From contig DAPQ01000075.1 of NCBI GenBank assembly GCA_002502175.1, positions 11,937 through 75,936 of the forward strand: DNA of 64,000 nt. Reading direction: 5' to 3'. A program made the translations under genes and the position numbers. The notes under the pieces are model-generated. The model was not told the origin of the DNA. It saw only the letters and a list, made by a program, of their open reading frames with translations, and made no database searches. Positions 34,401 through 46,100 of the stretch are shown piece by piece. Every line of letters starts with the position of its first letter. The stretch's first letter is position 1. This DNA is from Euryarchaeota archaeon UBA19. Its GTDB lineage: Archaea; Thermoplasmatota; Poseidoniia; Poseidoniales; Thalassarchaeaceae.

Positions 34401-35701
34401 TTGTTAGCCAAGTAAAGTCTTGCAGGTGTAGGAGAAGGTGCTTGAGTTCCATATTCTCCAGCAAGAATAGGTTCCTGTGCGGTTTCTGAAATTGAATTGT
34501 TTTCTGCCCTTACATCAAAACTTCCCAATAGCCATAGTCCATTCCAACCACCAATAGGTCCAATGTCGTTATTGTGTATTTCAGCTTTGGATGAATATAC
34601 TGCTATTCCAGAACCTTCCCCTGCTCCGGATAGTTCGTTATTGTGAATTCGCACGTCGGCTCCAGCGTAAGCAGTAATTGGAGTTCGTTGAGTAGTTGTG
34701 ATTACATTATTTGCTATTTCAACATCATATTCGGTATTTCCAATTGCCTTTAGGCTATTCACATCAATACCATTGCAAGTGACTGAAATGGTAGAATCAA
34801 TCACCTTTCCAGCTGAATTCCTGATACTAATCCCGAAATCACCACCGGCAAAATCTGAGTTTTCGACTCGAATAAATGTCTGAGAGGCCCAAATAGCAGA
34901 CCTTCCTCCATCCCTATTTCCACAACCCTTGTTTGTTGATTGGAAAGTAGCATCCTGGAAAACCATCGGGGAAATTGGTGTGCCTCCGCCATAAATTTGC
35001 ACTGCCTGACCTGTGACGCCGCTTTCTTCGTCATTGCCTGCAACATATTCACCGCCAATGAAAGTTGGTTGGGCTAAATTGGCTGCGAGTACACTGGAAG
35101 TATTGATATCTTCAAATCTCATATCTCGCAGAGTCGGGCTTGCTCCGTCAAGAACTAATACTCCATATCGATATTCATATTCCAATTGAACATAGAATGG
35201 GACACCCCATGCGCCTTCAAAATGCATACTCCTCATTCCCGATTGGGACAAATCCATTGTATCTCGAAGAATTACACCCTCTCCACAGGAGGGGTCTTCA
35301 ATCCATATTTGTGAGCTCCCAGTACCCAATCCGTAACATTCTCCTGTTGCATTGGAATTCCCTGGTTCTGACCATGTTAGAGTAATTGGGTTTCCAGAAG
35401 CAGCATTGCCGCTAGAACCACAGGATGCAACTCCTGCACACAGGTTACCACGGACGTCAAGCATAGTCCCGTTTGGTAATAAAATGTCAGTTCCGGGGTC
35501 GATTATCAGTTTGGCACCTGCGGCAATTGTAACATCTCCTGTGAGTTGATGTGTTCCACTCCATCTCTCGAGTCCAGTAATGGTTCCACTGGTAGTTTCA
35601 TTATTTGCAGATACTGTTGAGGCTGGGCCAACTAAGGCCAACATAGTGCTAGTCAGCATCAAGAATACTAGGAACTGGCTTCTTACTCGGGTGCCGGTCA
35701 T
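31472..35701 (-). CDS. Giant surface protein: beta-helix, Ig-like domains, anchored
   Basis: 1409 residues with a signal peptide (LVFLMLTSTMLALVGPASTVSA). Residues about 40-560 form a right-handed parallel beta-helix (NosD/pectate-lyase-like, with repeats such as IANNVITT, IHNNELSG, IHNNDIGP, VVDNEINA). Near 700 there is a CSDGEDNDGDLLLDTDDPDC motif of the kind found in MYXO-CTERM-type secreted proteins. Several Ig-like/cadherin-like sandwiches follow. A transmembrane helix lies near 1337-1358. The short cytosolic tail ends GWLWDPEKEEWVPDPDH, an aromatic motif with spaced Trp residues. Beta-helices of this type often bind or cleave polysaccharides, but catalytic residues cannot be assigned. 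Confidence 0.85.
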   Translation of the reverse strand: MTGTRVRSQFLVFLMLTSTMLALVGPASTVSANNETTSGTITGLERWSGTHQLTGDVTIAAGAKLIIDPGTDILLPNGTMLDVRGNLCAGVASCGSSGNAASGNPITLTWSEPGNSNATGECYGLGTGSSQIWIEDPSCGEGVILRDTMDLSQSGMRSMHFEGAWGVPFYVQLEYEYRYGVLVLDGASPTLRDMRFEDINTSSVLAANLAQPTFIGGEYVAGNDEESGVTGQAVQIYGGGTPISPMVFQDATFQSTNKGCGNRDGGRSAIWASQTFIRVENSDFAGGDFGISIRNSAGKVIDSTISVTCNGIDVNSLKAIGNTEYDVEIANNVITTTQRTPITAYAGADVRIHNNELSGAGEGSGIAVYSSKAEIHNNDIGPIGGWNGLWLLGSFDVRAENNSISETAQEPILAGEYGTQAPSPTPARLYLANNTISTQGSGECSSQKWWGGSFTCPAIMAHRSGVTIVDNEINAGGSADGIRATGALLDVRRNIFNVQGSGAILQHYDSGFADSQQYGTLAFFSNNEWNGVSVTYNVSKSSVTVQSEYIPSPPPGEHPVLLSWSDQEAWVQNGWQNGVIPHEVRACDTCDDFTPYNFPLAINMDNNSTVFTFSNLSNLDLSKVKIETQPTKYAVQVQRAELVRFQTLVNGQRVENANVLIEDALGNDLYSLETDSDGYTPWFSLASNFHLDFRGLAGGDNPDGFADDEFEDSCSDGEDNDGDLLLDTDDPDCDYSAGTRELSLYRYTAYKFGYGLDSGEFTLSDTTYQDTLFLDNDPPSVSVIQNDGESFRRVVNLTGSAHDGTWAGIYETDELAQWDQKGFVHAVEIKDPFTSDWAAAGYATDSSGAEPGYVSRNNHPFSSWYYEYDMSGRQEGDYTFEFRAFDGLEYSPILTRTIKVNTEAPTVSVTSPSTQSTHTDGTVTFEGTAHDPYGCPIDCGTDIDQIYFQIEGPNYNVVTSTEGGTDWSWTWDFSGLPRDLATYTFTIWASDSNFCKGDIDECEAVVIDLQIDNQNSRPFVSLTSPQSGQIYAVDEKSIISGVARDNDGDVTRVDVEVFDVSNGYLNVFTGAVTEIESNGYWELEWDSRILTHNMQYLIKARSYDGYEFSDWMETQVIADNPPDADNNRPTFDSTNWQTEITLYCEFDTTSQNPCTTVEIDLLEFFDDVDGVNSLILSVYDDPARSSDDEFGLVINIGIDGVAFYDPKSMGFYNEDMDTWSLSNVIFVATDPFGSKEISTPVSFNVVPIEFYVGPPDQTTASDDELIIFSGSGLPGKTVRVTLGGIQVNSTVVLEDSTWELGISGAMLSKPVIPVFSISGSESIQGEEISPPSSGGGISFVMIIAIVFVVIALLAGTLFFSGVIALEEDDEEYDEVETDDSKGLRSDDHPGWLWDPEKEEWVPDPDHIGE

Positions 35702-35743
35702 ATTCTTCCGGTATCTAGAAGTGATTTAATCATAGGGTTTCAT

Positions 35744-35758
35744 CGAGCCGTAGGCTCG
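35744..35758. other. GC hairpin with GTA/TAC loop (family member 7)
   Basis: Perfect 6-bp inverted repeat CGAGCC/GGCTCG, loop TAC on the transcribed minus strand. It lies 26 nt past the subtilase stop and about 43 nt upstream of the beta-helix gene. Confidence 0.75.
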
Positions 35759-35784
35759 GTTGAGGAAAATTGGGAAAATGATAA

Positions 35785-37023
35785 TCATGAATTTAGATTA
35801 AACTCAGTTCTAATCTCTTCTAGCCATGCTTCTGCATTCAATTCACCATATCCTGATTTGTTTGAATGAATCGCATCAATATCTTGTGTCTTTAGGGATG
35901 AATTTGCGAGGGCCCCCTTCACCATATTCATCTCTTCAGAATCAAATTTATTGTCTTCCCCTCGCATTTCATCTCCATGAATTTGTAGAATTAAAGCAAG
36001 AGCTCCTACAACGATTACGGTTGAATCGGAGGTTCCTGTTGAATATGCATAAGGTGAGGAGAGTTCTGTCGATGCTGTAGAGAACATTCTGACTCCTGGT
36101 GCGGTAACTTCTGGCTTTTGATTAGGAAATTTTCTCTCCTCACTCGAATAAGGATCTATGTTGGAACCTACAGAACTATTTGCCCAAATTTTCCCATCCA
36201 CTGTGGAGGCACCAACCGAAATTACCCCCGGGATATTCGCTGGTATTGATACATCGTTAATATTCGCCTTATTGCCATTATTTCCAGCAGCGGCCACGAC
36301 AAAAATTCCTGCATCCAATGCCTCGTTTACCGACTGTACAGTTTCAGATTGTAGATTACTCATTCCACTTCCTGGGTCGCCACCTAAACTTAGACTAATG
36401 ATATCAACATCTTGAGAAATTCTACACCACCTAATCGCCAATGAGACTCTGTCCGACTGGCCTGCCTCTCCTTCAGGACCAAGGGCTAAGGCTACGGATA
36501 TTGAAACGCTAGGGGCTGCCCCGACATATGTGCCATTGGCAATTAATAATCCAGCCATCAAGGTGCCGTGATAATTTTCTCCTATGTCACGGATATTTTC
36601 GTGCTCTCCAGAGTAAAAATCTCGAAATCCGACTAGATTACTATTTTCGAAATCAGGGTGAGAATAATCAATTCCAGTATCCACTATGCAGACATGGACC
36701 CCATCCCCGAAGTAGCCCTGGTTTTGCAAATCCCTAATTCCTGAAGATTGATACGCCCACTCTGAATCAGGAAGGTAAGATATCAATAAAGGTTGAATCG
36801 ATGACCACGTCATTAACAACAGAACCGTTCCAATAGCGAAACTGGCAGCACCCCACGGCCATAGAAACTCCTTCATCGGCCCTAATGGCCAACGAAGCTC
36901 TCGTGCTTCTTGATCGGTTAAGCCATAGTCAGAGCCGGGATATCCCGGTGCCTGAGGGTCGACAGCGGTGAGCAACCTGCTATCTTCAGGTTCAGGCATT
37001 AACTCAAGGTCCTCGAGAGTCAT
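35785..37023 (-). CDS. Membrane-anchored subtilisin-like serine protease
   Basis: S8 family peptidase of 412 residues. An N-terminal cytosolic segment of about 55 residues precedes one signal-anchor helix (FAIGTVLLLMTWSSIQPLLI), leaving the protease domain outside. The triad is intact: Asp115 in VCIVDTGIDYSHPD, His152 in HGTLMAG, Ser332 in STGTSDST; the oxyanion Asn is in AAAGNNGN. No propeptide (I9) domain is seen between the helix and the catalytic domain, unlike most secreted subtilisins. It lies 81 nt downstream of the giant oligosaccharyltransferase on the same strand and could process surface proteins or supply peptides. Confidence 0.92.
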   Translation of the reverse strand: MTLEDLELMPEPEDSRLLTAVDPQAPGYPGSDYGLTDQEARELRWPLGPMKEFLWPWGAASFAIGTVLLLMTWSSIQPLLISYLPDSEWAYQSSGIRDLQNQGYFGDGVHVCIVDTGIDYSHPDFENSNLVGFRDFYSGEHENIRDIGENYHGTLMAGLLIANGTYVGAAPSVSISVALALGPEGEAGQSDRVSLAIRWCRISQDVDIISLSLGGDPGSGMSNLQSETVQSVNEALDAGIFVVAAAGNNGNKANINDVSIPANIPGVISVGASTVDGKIWANSSVGSNIDPYSSEERKFPNQKPEVTAPGVRMFSTASTELSSPYAYSTGTSDSTVIVVGALALILQIHGDEMRGEDNKFDSEEMNMVKGALANSSLKTQDIDAIHSNKSGYGELNAEAWLEEIRTEFNLNS

Positions 37024-37104
37024 TGGCTAATCAACAGCCTATTCTATCCGCTTTTCACCTATGAGGTCTTGTCTTGACCAAAGTTGCAAACGGGGTTATT
37101 CAGG

Positions 37105-40100
37105 TCAGAATGGCGCACCGGGTCTTCTCGAACCTGATCTTGTAAAGTACCAAACAACAAACACTAGGATAATTGCCAAAATTATTCCAATAACTGTGGT
37201 TGGTGTTGAATCATCTACTGCTTGAGCCTTGAGTGAGTATCTCTTGCTCACAGTCTCGGGTTCTTCACCAAACTCTTGGCCTTCTGTTGAGATTTCAAAG
37301 TCAAACCATTCCTGTGAAGGCCCATCGAAATCTGTCAAATTTATGTCGATTAGATAGGTTACCGAGTCCCCGGACAGAACATCTTGGGTGACGCTTGAGC
37401 TTACATTCTTTCCACGAACCGTTCCAACCAACTTGACCTTCTCAGCGTCAACTAATCCAGTATTTTCTACAACCACAGTAAAGGTGTGGATTGTTCCGAA
37501 TAATGGATCTCCATTGGAATAAACATTGGAAATCTCAAGAACTGGAAGTGATGTCTTCACTCTTATGACTAATGGAGGATAGGTTCCATTATTCTTGTCT
37601 GTGACTGAAATTGTAATGATGAAATCTTCAGTTCCTGTTGCATTCTCTGGTGCAATAACCTTGATTGTGTGAGTTGTGTCTACAAATGCACCTACAGTGT
37701 GTGATGTGGCACCTGTTCGTTGCCAATCTGGTGGAAGTTGCGTGTCATCAAATACAAATTCGAATCTCTCATCTCCATTACCACTATTGGTGAATAATAG
37801 AGGTATTGACAATTCCTCACCGGGGCGGATTCCATAGACATCCAAGAGTGGCTCCCTTAATTCGAAATCATGGAATTGAGGAATTCTAACAATTACTTCT
37901 TGTTCAAACTGATAACCATCCGCTGAAGTGAATCTAATATCTACAGTGTGACCATTGGTCAGTGACTGAGCCGTAGATTGATTGGCTGGAGTTATTCGAA
38001 GTAGTAGATTGTCGTAGGTTGTGCTATTGTTGCTATCTAAACCAAACTCAAAGGTGAAAGGAGAAGTCCAATTTTCAACAGACTGATCCCATACCTCTAC
38101 ACTCCAATACTGACCATCGGTACCTGCGACATTTCCTGATACGGTGTAACTAGACACCGTCTCATGTCCAAGATAATCAAGTGACATTGTGAACTCGATT
38201 GAATCATATTCACCTTCATCTCCAAGGGTGGCTTGAACATCATCGAACTCACCTTCATCAGTTAGTTCTCCACCAGTTACTGATACTATTGTAGCACTAA
38301 TTGTATGGTTGGAAATTCTGTCGAAGAGTATGTCCTGAGTAACCGATGCGGTCAAATCCGTTCCAGAACCTGGTACGTTGATTGACTTGCTTGTGGAATA
38401 TTCCATTACACGGTCCATTTGATCGACAGAGAAGCTTCCTTCAACCCCAATCATGCCTGTAGGCATCAGGATTGATATTTCACCAGCCTCAGTCAACATT
38501 GCATCCCATCGGACACCTGCTCCTGAAGACAGAATGAATTCCACCTCATCAATAATCTCTGCACCTTGTATTTCGGATTCAGAAGCATGATGCTGTGTTC
38601 CATTAAAGTCAAGCCATTGAGTTGCAAGATATAGCCAACCACCATACAATAGATCGATGTCAACATTTCCGCCATCACTAATGTCTGCATCAATACTGGC
38701 CATTCCTACTAGATTAGATGATTCCAATGTTGCTCTAATTATCCAACGACCTGGTTCTACAGAAGCGGTCCATTGACCGTTCCATACTCCATCCTCGAAT
38801 ACCTTGTCAGGAACTACTCTATCTCGAACCATGCCATGTGAAGGAATCAAGATTAATTCGACTTGCTCACCAATGTTTGACAGGTCAGAGTGACTTACGT
38901 TTCCAAAAATGTTCACATATCCAGCGGTTAGCTCTATTTCTACCGAGTTTGGAGCGTTCATAGCAATGGATTCCATTTCTTGGTCGAATCCTTCTCTAAA
39001 TGTTGAGACTTGCCAAGTTGTGTCTGCGGGAACAAATACACTCCATTCGCCAGCGGCGTTGGTAATTTGGGAAATATTATCATGGCCTTCGCTGGTCATT
39101 AGAATTTCTACATCGGGTACGCCCTCTCCAACGTCAGCATCATCATCGTCATCATGATCCCAGAATATTGTTCCAGACATCTCATAGTGTGTTGATGCAA
39201 TAATATCGATTAAATCATTCTCACCAGCAACTAAACCTCCATCTAACAATTCGATTGAAGAGATAACGTATCGAGTTCTATCTACGGTTTGGTTTAGTTC
39301 AATATTCCATGAACCAGATGAAATAATTCCTGATGTTTGTCCAGATTCATCGGTACTGTCAAGATATACAGTTCCTAATCCATCATTAGAAGTTAGTTTC
39401 AAGTCCATATCTTGAAGATAAATTCCATTTGAATCAGAAATTCTAACTGAGAATGAAGCAAGTTCACTGGTTGAAATGGTCTCAGCGTTGTTAGCGTTTT
39501 GCTCGGATACGGTAATCGTTGTTCGAACTCCTTCAATAACTCCGGTGTCTGTCTCTACAGAATCGATTACAACAATCCACTCTCCATCTGCCAAGTGGTC
39601 AATTAGTGTACCATTCATATCGGTCTTTCTAGTGATAACTTCACCACTGTTTTCCGGATTGATGAATCTAACTAACTGATCAACTAGTGGCCCACCACTT
39701 TCATTAGTAAATGTCAGGTCTACCTTCCATTCTGGATCAAAACCAATACTTCTGCTAACTACTTCTCCACCGAAGCCGACCTCAAAGTAGGCATCGCCTG
39801 TCATTATTCGAGTTCCGAAAATATCTCCGGCACGAGCATTTGAGAGTTCTACATTGATTCGGTATGAACCCGCTTCTACAGGTACTCTTGCAAATCCTTG
39901 TGAAATCCATTCTTCACCATCTTCTGCTACATTAATCGTTAATCCTGCACTATTCTCGAGTGGGACAATGGAGAATTGGTAATTGACTAGCGTGCCATTG
40001 GTAACACTATTGTCGCCGGTGTTATCCAAGAAGAAATCTATCTCAAGGAAGGACATAGCAGGGTAAACGTACATCTCTACCGTATCATTTTCACCATCAA

Positions 40101-43100
40101 CCATCAGAGTTGCTTCAGTTGCATTTAGCCACTCTAAATCGGTTGTAAATGTCCAGTTACCTTCGGGCAAAATTGTGTTAAATGTACCAAATTGGGTAAC
40201 GTCAATATGCCACACAGCATCAATATCATCATTGGTCGCAAATACAGTAACCTGCTCCCATCCTTCTAGATTTGATGAGTAATAATTTCCTAATCGATTT
40301 AGATTTAGGTTTCCATTAACATCGTAACCCGGACGTGCGACCATTGTGATATTTTCCATACCCTCTTCGACTGTGAATCGGGTACCATTAACCACATTCA
40401 GGACACTACCAAACACTGCAGCGTCAACTACAGAACCAATCGGCAATACGACGTTGAATACACCATTTGCGTCGGTAGTTTCGGTTGTTGTGAAATTTTC
40501 CCAATGGAAAATCACCTGAGTAAAGTCAACAACCTCAGCTTGGATCGTGGAATTGGTGACTTCTGCATTTGTATCATAGTAAACTGTTCCAATTACATTC
40601 ATTGATTCCCTGAAAGTAAAGGAAGTCGAAATGTCTGATTCAAGGTCAATTTGTTCCCATAATTGCTCGGAATCACTCAAGTCATGGCTGAGGATCCATT
40701 GACCTTGAGATAATTCCGCCAAGTATTCTCCACTGACGTTATCGAATACAGCAATAACTGGTGCTGCTGAATTATCACTCTTTACCAGAGTCAAATTTTC
40801 GAGACCCTCAACAGATGTTTGTGAACCATCAACGATTTGACTTAATGAGAATCTCAAATCGAATACAGTAGGTATTGGAGTTGGGAATTCAACTTGCGAA
40901 TCCATTTCAGCATCGAATTCATGCCTCAACTCAACTTCATTGAAGCCGTCTTCATCCATATCCAAAGCAAAGGTATACTCTCCTGGCATGATAGGACCGA
41001 ACTCGAAAGAACCGTTCTCATCTGCGGTTAACATACATGGCGCGTACATTACTTCACTACATTCTCCGAGAATAGTATCATTGTCAGATTCGGAGTGAAC
41101 CATAGTTACAAAACCAGCCAAAGTATTGCCATTTTCATCGGTTAATGTTCCGGAAATGGATCCACCCGCAACATCGATTTGATGAAGTGACGGCACCCCT
41201 CTGAAAGGAACGTTAAATCCATCAATAATTTCGATTCTAGTGCCATCGTTGAAGATAACTGCTACGTTGTAATTTCCAGGTATGGCGTCGATTAGGTGGA
41301 ATGTTCCAGCTTGAACCATAGGCCCACTGAACTCACCCTCTCCGCTGAAAGTACCCGTGCCGTTTAGGGTTCCATAGGAATCTAGTTCTTCATTACTGGC
41401 GTCTACGGTGAATACACCTGCTCCAATTAGAGACGAACCATTGTGTTCTTGTGAGAATGAGGATGTACCGTTTGAAGTAAATCTACCAGTTGCATTAACT
41501 GCACCCTCAATCAAGAAGTCTCCATCTGATAGGGAACAAACCGAGTAGTTCTCTGGCATTGTTCCATTTTCGTTACAATCTCCATCAACAATGTCCTCTC
41601 CATCAATTACTCCGGAGAGGGTTCCACGGCCGGTAAATTCACCGGATCCTGCTAGACTGTGCCCGTGAAGAATAGTCTGTGTGTGAGTCCCCACGAAATC
41701 ATTGACTGTCATCAGACCATTGCTGATGACTTCTCCTTCACCAGTAAATGTCACTTGACCGATTCCTTGGAAAGCAAGGTCGGGGCCGTTTACGCTACCT
41801 GTAGAAGTTTCCAACATAATTGGTTGCATCTGAATTTGATCCCAAGCAGGCGACAATTCAACAACAGCATCGGTGATTGCTTGACCACTGAACGAACCGG
41901 CGCCATTCCAAATTAATCGACCTGTAGAGAATGATGGTTCTACGATGATATCCCCGTTAATTAGAGCTTGACCATTGGAATGGCCATCTTCTCCGGAGAC
42001 ATTAATGATAGTCTCGGATAACCACTGAGAGCCGGATACATTACCCAATATTCCAGTGATAAGGTTGACATTTCTTTCACCAATTGTTGATTCGGTTGCT
42101 ACATCTTGAAGCATACCTCCACCACCGCTTGCTAATTCATCACGAGCCGCCCTTAGATCAGACTCGCCAAAGAAGGCTGAAACTCTTATCTTCCCTGCTG
42201 GAACAGTGAATGAATAATCTCCGTTTTCATCTGCATCTACTGTACCAATAGGAATCCAATAAGTTCGAGGGTCTTGATCAGTTACAGTGCCATTTTCATC
42301 GGGGACCTCTTCGCCACTAAAGGCGTCCCTTTCGATTAATATTCTAGCATTAGGGACAGGACCTATTCCGTCTAATTCAACTGTACCTTCTATAGTCGCA
42401 CCGCTGTAGTATTTGACGACCTTAACATTTGAATTTGCTCTACCGATAGCAGCATAGCCACCATCGAAAATATCTGGAACGCTGTTATTGTCTTCATCGG
42501 GTGAGTCTGAACCGTCATCGTACCAATTTGCGATGACGAAGTGATTCATCATTGCACCAGGAAGCGGGAAGGCGTTCTCTAGTGGGGAACCGGGGGTTCC
42601 GCTGATAGCCCATGTTGGCCCTGGTTGTGATGGGTCAACTGTTAATCCCAAGCTTGAAGTTCCATATCCAACATAGATTCTTGCAACCATAGTTTCGAAG
42701 AAAGATTCGGTTTGCTGATACTGTATATCGACAAGCTGAATCATGTCTGTGGAATCTTCCATTGCTCCAGACTGCTGCTTGACAACATCCGACATATACT
42801 CCTGTTCATAGCGCTCAGCACTCATGAAGACAGTTGGTCTATCTCCTCGCTGAGTCTCATAGACCGATTCAATGTAATGATTCGGATCTAGACCAGAAAG
42901 GGTAGTTGGCGCGTAGAAGATTCCAGTTGTTTGACCTCTGTGGTAACTTTGATCCGCGTAATACGCTCCACCAAGCGGATACAATCTATCGTCTATTGCG
43001 AAGTAGCGAATCTCATTATTTCGTTCGATAGTTTCTCCCAAACTACCTTGATAATCCTGAACTTCGTAGACAACTTGAGAAGAAATATCATGGTACATTT

Positions 43101-46100
43101 CCACTAATTCATCTAAGGTAAGTGCAGTGGTCAGGAAAGCACGTGATAGACCTAACTTAGCATTAGCACGATGTAGGTTTGTTGAAACGTCATCATAACT
43201 TTCGATTAAGTCGGCAGTGTATCTGTAACCACCAATTTCGTAATGCGTTGTTTGCTCCTCATAGGGTTGGCTAGAGCCACGTGCTTGGTCGAAGATCGAT
43301 TTAGCCTCTGTCTCATTTGTGGTTGCATTTCCAACTTGCTTTCCATCCTTGAAGACGAACCACATTGGTTCGGTTGGAAGTCCATTTTCATCAAGTATGG
43401 TACCGTGCATCAAATCTGTAGTAATCTTCAGGTTTCCAGCTGTAAAGGAAGAATCTTGTACCTCCTGTACATTTTGATAGATTAGTACCAAAGAACGATC
43501 GATTACGAATTGCTTTTGACCTGGTCCAAGTGATAGAATATCATGGAACTCCTCAACTTGTTCTGTTGTTAGGTGGTTCTGAATGGCTTGGGTAAATTCC
43601 TCGCCAAATTCTCCGTTTCCGGAATATTGCCTATCTCCTTGAGCCAGTGTGGCGATAAACATAGCAAGTGTATCTTCTTGACTGGAGGATAGTAACATTC
43701 CACCACTATGAGGAATACCGGACTGGAAGTTATCAGCAACGGTAGGGTGCTCTCCCGAATCCAATGCTTGGAATCCATAATCCCACCAAGAGACGAAAGC
43801 GGGTCTTTGGCCAAAGTCCTCATCAGAATCTTGTTCTGAAAGCCATTCATAGGCCATATTCCAACCTCCGCCGTTGAATCCAGGGCCGAATGTTCCCATG
43901 TACCAACAACCATTTCCACAATTTGCTGTTGGATTGTATGAACTGCTGTCTAGAAGTGAAAGCCCTCCGATATCGAATCTCATTACGTCTGGAGTAATAT
44001 CGTAAATTACCTGATCTACATCTCCCGAAGCAGTCTCACCTCTTGGAATACCTGAATCGATACCGTAGGTTGCATGTTGAGTTGCCACCAGCATGAATAC
44101 TAGCACTAAGGCTGGAATCATCGGCTTCTTCATACTAGCAGTTCTAGCAGAACGGAAGCGAGCTCTTGGAGTTCCAATTCCTGCGCGACGCCATTCTTTG
44201 ATGAAGCCGGAGAAATCAGCCATATTCCAAAGAGCGGCGATTCCGATAGCCCCAACAACGGCCATTGCAGGAGTTGCGTTTAGAATGAATCTACCAGCGG
44301 TCCAAGCCATGTATGAAGCGATTAGAACCCACAAACCAACGAGCGAAAGGCCTTGCTTTTCTTCTCTGGCCCCTCGCCAAAGTAGGATGAATGCATAACC
44401 TAATGCAATCAGTGTAACAATCGGGCCGAAGGAAGCGAATAGTACACCTCTACTCGGGGCCTGAGCCTCACCGATTGTTCCGAATATCTTGTTCTTTGAG
44501 AAATAGAATCCACCAGTGAATAAGATGTCCCAGCCGTCGTAATATTCAGCGGTTTGTAGAATCCACAATGCCGATAGAATACCGCCAAATAGCAAGCCAC
44601 CGCTTCCTAATACCAATAGCCAAGGTTTGTCGCGGAAGCTAGATGCGACCCAACCTAATGCGATTGTAAATCCAACAATGTAGAACATAGGTTGGAATCC
44701 ACTTGGGGCCCATAGTAGGTTAAGTCCAGGCCATATGTAGAATGGTAATGGGATTAGGAATGTTGTGAACATCATCTGCAAAGCGGCCGAGGTAAGCGGT
44801 AGGCTGTCACGTCGGCGGAACATATTCAGAACTATTTGGAAAGCAAATGCGAGGAAAAGAATACCAGGACCGTAAACGAATCCTTTCCAACCAAGCGCTA
44901 CTGTAGAGAAGCTAATACCTGCTAGTGTCGCATAGGACATCATAACTGGATTTCGATTCCACATCTCGCGAATTCCAGCAACCAAGTAAAGTGGATTGGC
45001 GCTTGGGTCGCGGAATACCCTTTCACTACCAATTTCTCCTAATGCTCGAACCCAGAAGTAGATGGCTAGGGTTAGGAAAAGAAGTGCAAAGGAGTCGTGG
45101 TCTGCTAGACCAAACGTTGAGTGGCTAATGTGCCCGGGCATCAATGCCATGAGCCATGCAGCGAATATTCCTGCCTGTGCGCTGTGAAGGCGGTTTGCAA
45201 TTCCAGCAACTGGCAGAACAATCAATGCTCCGAAGATGGCTGGCAAACCTGCAACGGACCACCAAACGACTTCTTCGGCTGCGATACCAGTTAGCCATTC
45301 AAGAGCGAGGCCACCTAATGCTAGGCACCACGAAAACAGTGGGGGTCGAGGATTGATTCCTCCACTAGGGTAGGATCGGTCAGCATCGAAAATGAAGTGT
45401 GCATGCTCAGCTACAATGTAATCTACAACCCTCTTCATGTACCAAGGGTCTGAACCTCCAGTCATATCCCAAAGCCCTGTTATGTTTGCATTCATTGCAG
45501 GAAGGACGTTCCAACCGGTTCTAATCAAGAGACCAACAATTACTGCAGAGCCAACTAGGATGGAATAGGAATTATCTCTCCACCATAAGCGGAACTGACT
45601 AGGTTCACGACGAGGGGCAATATCCCCGAACCTTCCACTAGATGCAAGGATGATTGCAAGTACATTCAACCAGAACGTAATGAAGAACCAAGAGAATGCA
45701 CCACCGAAGTCATTACCGGCTAGGAATTCTAATTGTTCAGGGAGGCTAACTCCGATCTCAACCAAGTGAGATAGAGTGTAAATTAGCCAATTTACCGCAA
45801 CTACTGCCCCTAGAACGTGCCATCTCTCAGCACGACAGAAGGCTACAAACATCACTACTACTGAGGTTACTAGAGCCCACACCCCTCCAAGGTAATGGTG
45901 TTCCTCAAAGGTAGCAGCATCTGAGATAGTTGCTATTGAATAGAGTGGAATTAAGTTAACAATCAAGAGAATGAATGAAGTGATTAGTATATCACGATGC
46001 TCTGAGAAATCTATTTTCTTTGGAAGCCTATCGAACAAAGATCCATTTCCACCATCATACAAAACTCCCCTGAACAATACAGCAAAAATTGTTCCAAGCA

